From: Streptomyces sp. NBC_01233 | Lineage (GTDB): Bacteria > Actinomycetota > Actinomycetes > Streptomycetales > Streptomycetaceae | Assembly (NCBI RefSeq): GCF_035989305.1 | Contig: NZ_CP108514.1 | Coordinates: 5,808,501 to 5,872,500 of the forward strand | DNA: 64,000 bases | Direction: 5' to 3' | The notes under the pieces: generated by a model | What the model saw: the letters and a program-made list of their open reading frames with translations, nothing else | What the model was told of the DNA's origin: nothing | Database searches by the model: none | Part shown: piece by piece, positions 63,356-64,000 of the stretch | Position numbering within the stretch: the stretch's first letter is position 1 | How the letters are laid out: the number at the start of each line of letters is the position of its first letter | Position numbers and translations under genes: made by a program

Positions 63356-64000
63356 GTGACCAGCACAAAGCGCCGCCTGCCCGACAGGCGGACCTACGTC
63401 CTCGACACCAGCGTCCTGCTGGCAGACCCCAACGCGATCTCCCGCTTCGACGAGCACGAGGTCGTGCTCCCGATCGTGGTGATCACCGAGCTGGAGGCAA
63501 AGAGGCACCATCCCGAACTCGGTTACTTCGCGCGCCAGGCCCTGCGCCTGCTCGACGACTTCCGGGTTCGCAACGGTCGCCTCGACGCCCCCATCCCGCT
63601 GGGCGATCTGGGCGGCACCCTGCGTGTCGAGCTCAACCACTCCGACCCGGGTGTCCTGCCCGCCGGCTTCCGACTGGGGGACAACGACTCGCGGATCCTC
63701 GCCGTCGCCCGCAATCTGCAGGCCGAGGGCTACGACGTCACGGTGGTCTCGAAGGATCTCCCGCTGCGCATCAAGGCCTCCTCCGTGGGGCTGATCGCGG
63801 AGGAGTACCGGGCGGAGCTCGCGATCACCGATGCCGGCTGGACGGGCATGAGCGAGGTCGCCCTCTCCGGAGAGCAGGTGGACCTCCTCTACTCGGAGGA
63901 GCGGCTCTACGTGCCGGAGGTCGCCGAACTGCCCGTGCACACCGGACTCGTCCTGCAGTCCGAGCGCGGCAAGGCGCTCGGCCGGGTCACCGCGGACGGC
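63356..64000 (+). CDS. PhoH-family protein with N-terminal PIN domain (3' end outside window)
   Basis: 215 codons visible from GTG at 63356. The PIN domain (about 12-150) shows the acidic residues in [26 protein letters not shown] and [16 protein letters not shown]. The spacer that follows is typical of PIN-PhoH proteins. The PhoH ATPase part would lie beyond the window. The family is linked to RNA metabolism and toxin-like PIN activity. Confidence 0.88.
   Translation, partial: MTSTKRRLPDRRTYVLDTSVLLADPNAISRFDEHEVVLPIVVITELEAKRHHPELGYFARQALRLLDDFRVRNGRLDAPIPLGDLGGTLRVELNHSDPGVLPAGFRLGDNDSRILAVARNLQAEGYDVTVVSKDLPLRIKASSVGLIAEEYRAELAITDAGWTGMSEVALSGEQVDLLYSEERLYVPEVAELPVHTGLVLQSERGKALGRVTADG

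Overview
The window is very GC-rich and almost every codon ends in G or C. GTG starts, short ATGA/GTGA gene overlaps and long spurious antisense frames are frequent. The gene families are typical of a Streptomyces or a close relative: a streptogrisin-like S1 protease, a family 18 chitinase behind a DasR-type operator, an XRE/DUF397 pair next to an HATPase protein, an SCO4225-type membrane protein, and Tad pilus genes. The mix of housekeeping genes (uppS, a phoH-type gene, an alanine aminotransferase) with variable islands suggests chromosome rather than plasmid. No rRNA, tRNA or CRISPR array was seen.

Layout. 1-3.5 kb: a minus-strand operon of a substrate-binding membrane protein, a TelA-type protein and a substrate-binding/VWA lipoprotein. 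3.6-13.3 kb: small membrane and secreted proteins, an RDD protein, an aminotransferase, macro-domain and MepB-like genes, a GNAT, a deazaflavin (F420)-type oxidoreductase, a LysR regulator broken at a 4-bp repeat, and a secreted protease. 13.4-18.7 kb: a DUF218 membrane protein and a D-amino-acid cluster (D-aminoacylase and PLP deaminase diverging from an IclR regulator and RidA). 18.7-21.9 kb: secreted M14 carboxypeptidase and GH18 chitinase. 22.2-33.7 kb: a Tad/Flp pilus cluster (cpaB, tadZ, two tadE-like genes, tadA, tadB, tadC, response regulator, flp, tadG-like, lipoprotein, OmpA-like). It is interrupted exactly between cpaB and tadZ by an IscB RNA-guided nuclease gene with a probable omega-RNA. 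33.7-37.0 kb: XRE/DUF397/HATPase genes and an IS256-family element. 37.1-46.8 kb: two loci with a small helical protein, a large protein and a small exported partner, resembling WXG100/ESX-type substrates. One is followed by a decayed tandem copy mixed with a short-chain dehydrogenase fragment. 47-52.5 kb: TetR/MFS efflux pair, NodB deacetylase and small secreted or stress proteins. 52.6-54.4 kb: a complete IS200/IS605 element with tnpA and tnpB, abutting the 3' end of an ABC sugar-binding lipoprotein gene. 56-58.5 kb: an MFS exporter divergent from a DUF5937-like regulator, then transposon debris. 58.8-64 kb: SMI1/KNR4, DUF192, prepilin peptidase, aldo/keto reductase, uppS and the start of a phoH-type gene.

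How the parts connect. The Flp pilin (31.6 kb) needs a prepilin peptidase. None lies in the Tad cluster, but an A24 peptidase is encoded at 60.2 kb. Chitinase, protease, carboxypeptidase and NodB deacetylase form an exported polymer-degrading set. Two RNA-guided nucleases of the IS200/IS605 world (IscB and TnpB) occur about 29 kb apart, and the only Y1 transposase here belongs to the TnpB element. Most functional statements are family-level inferences from the translated sequence.
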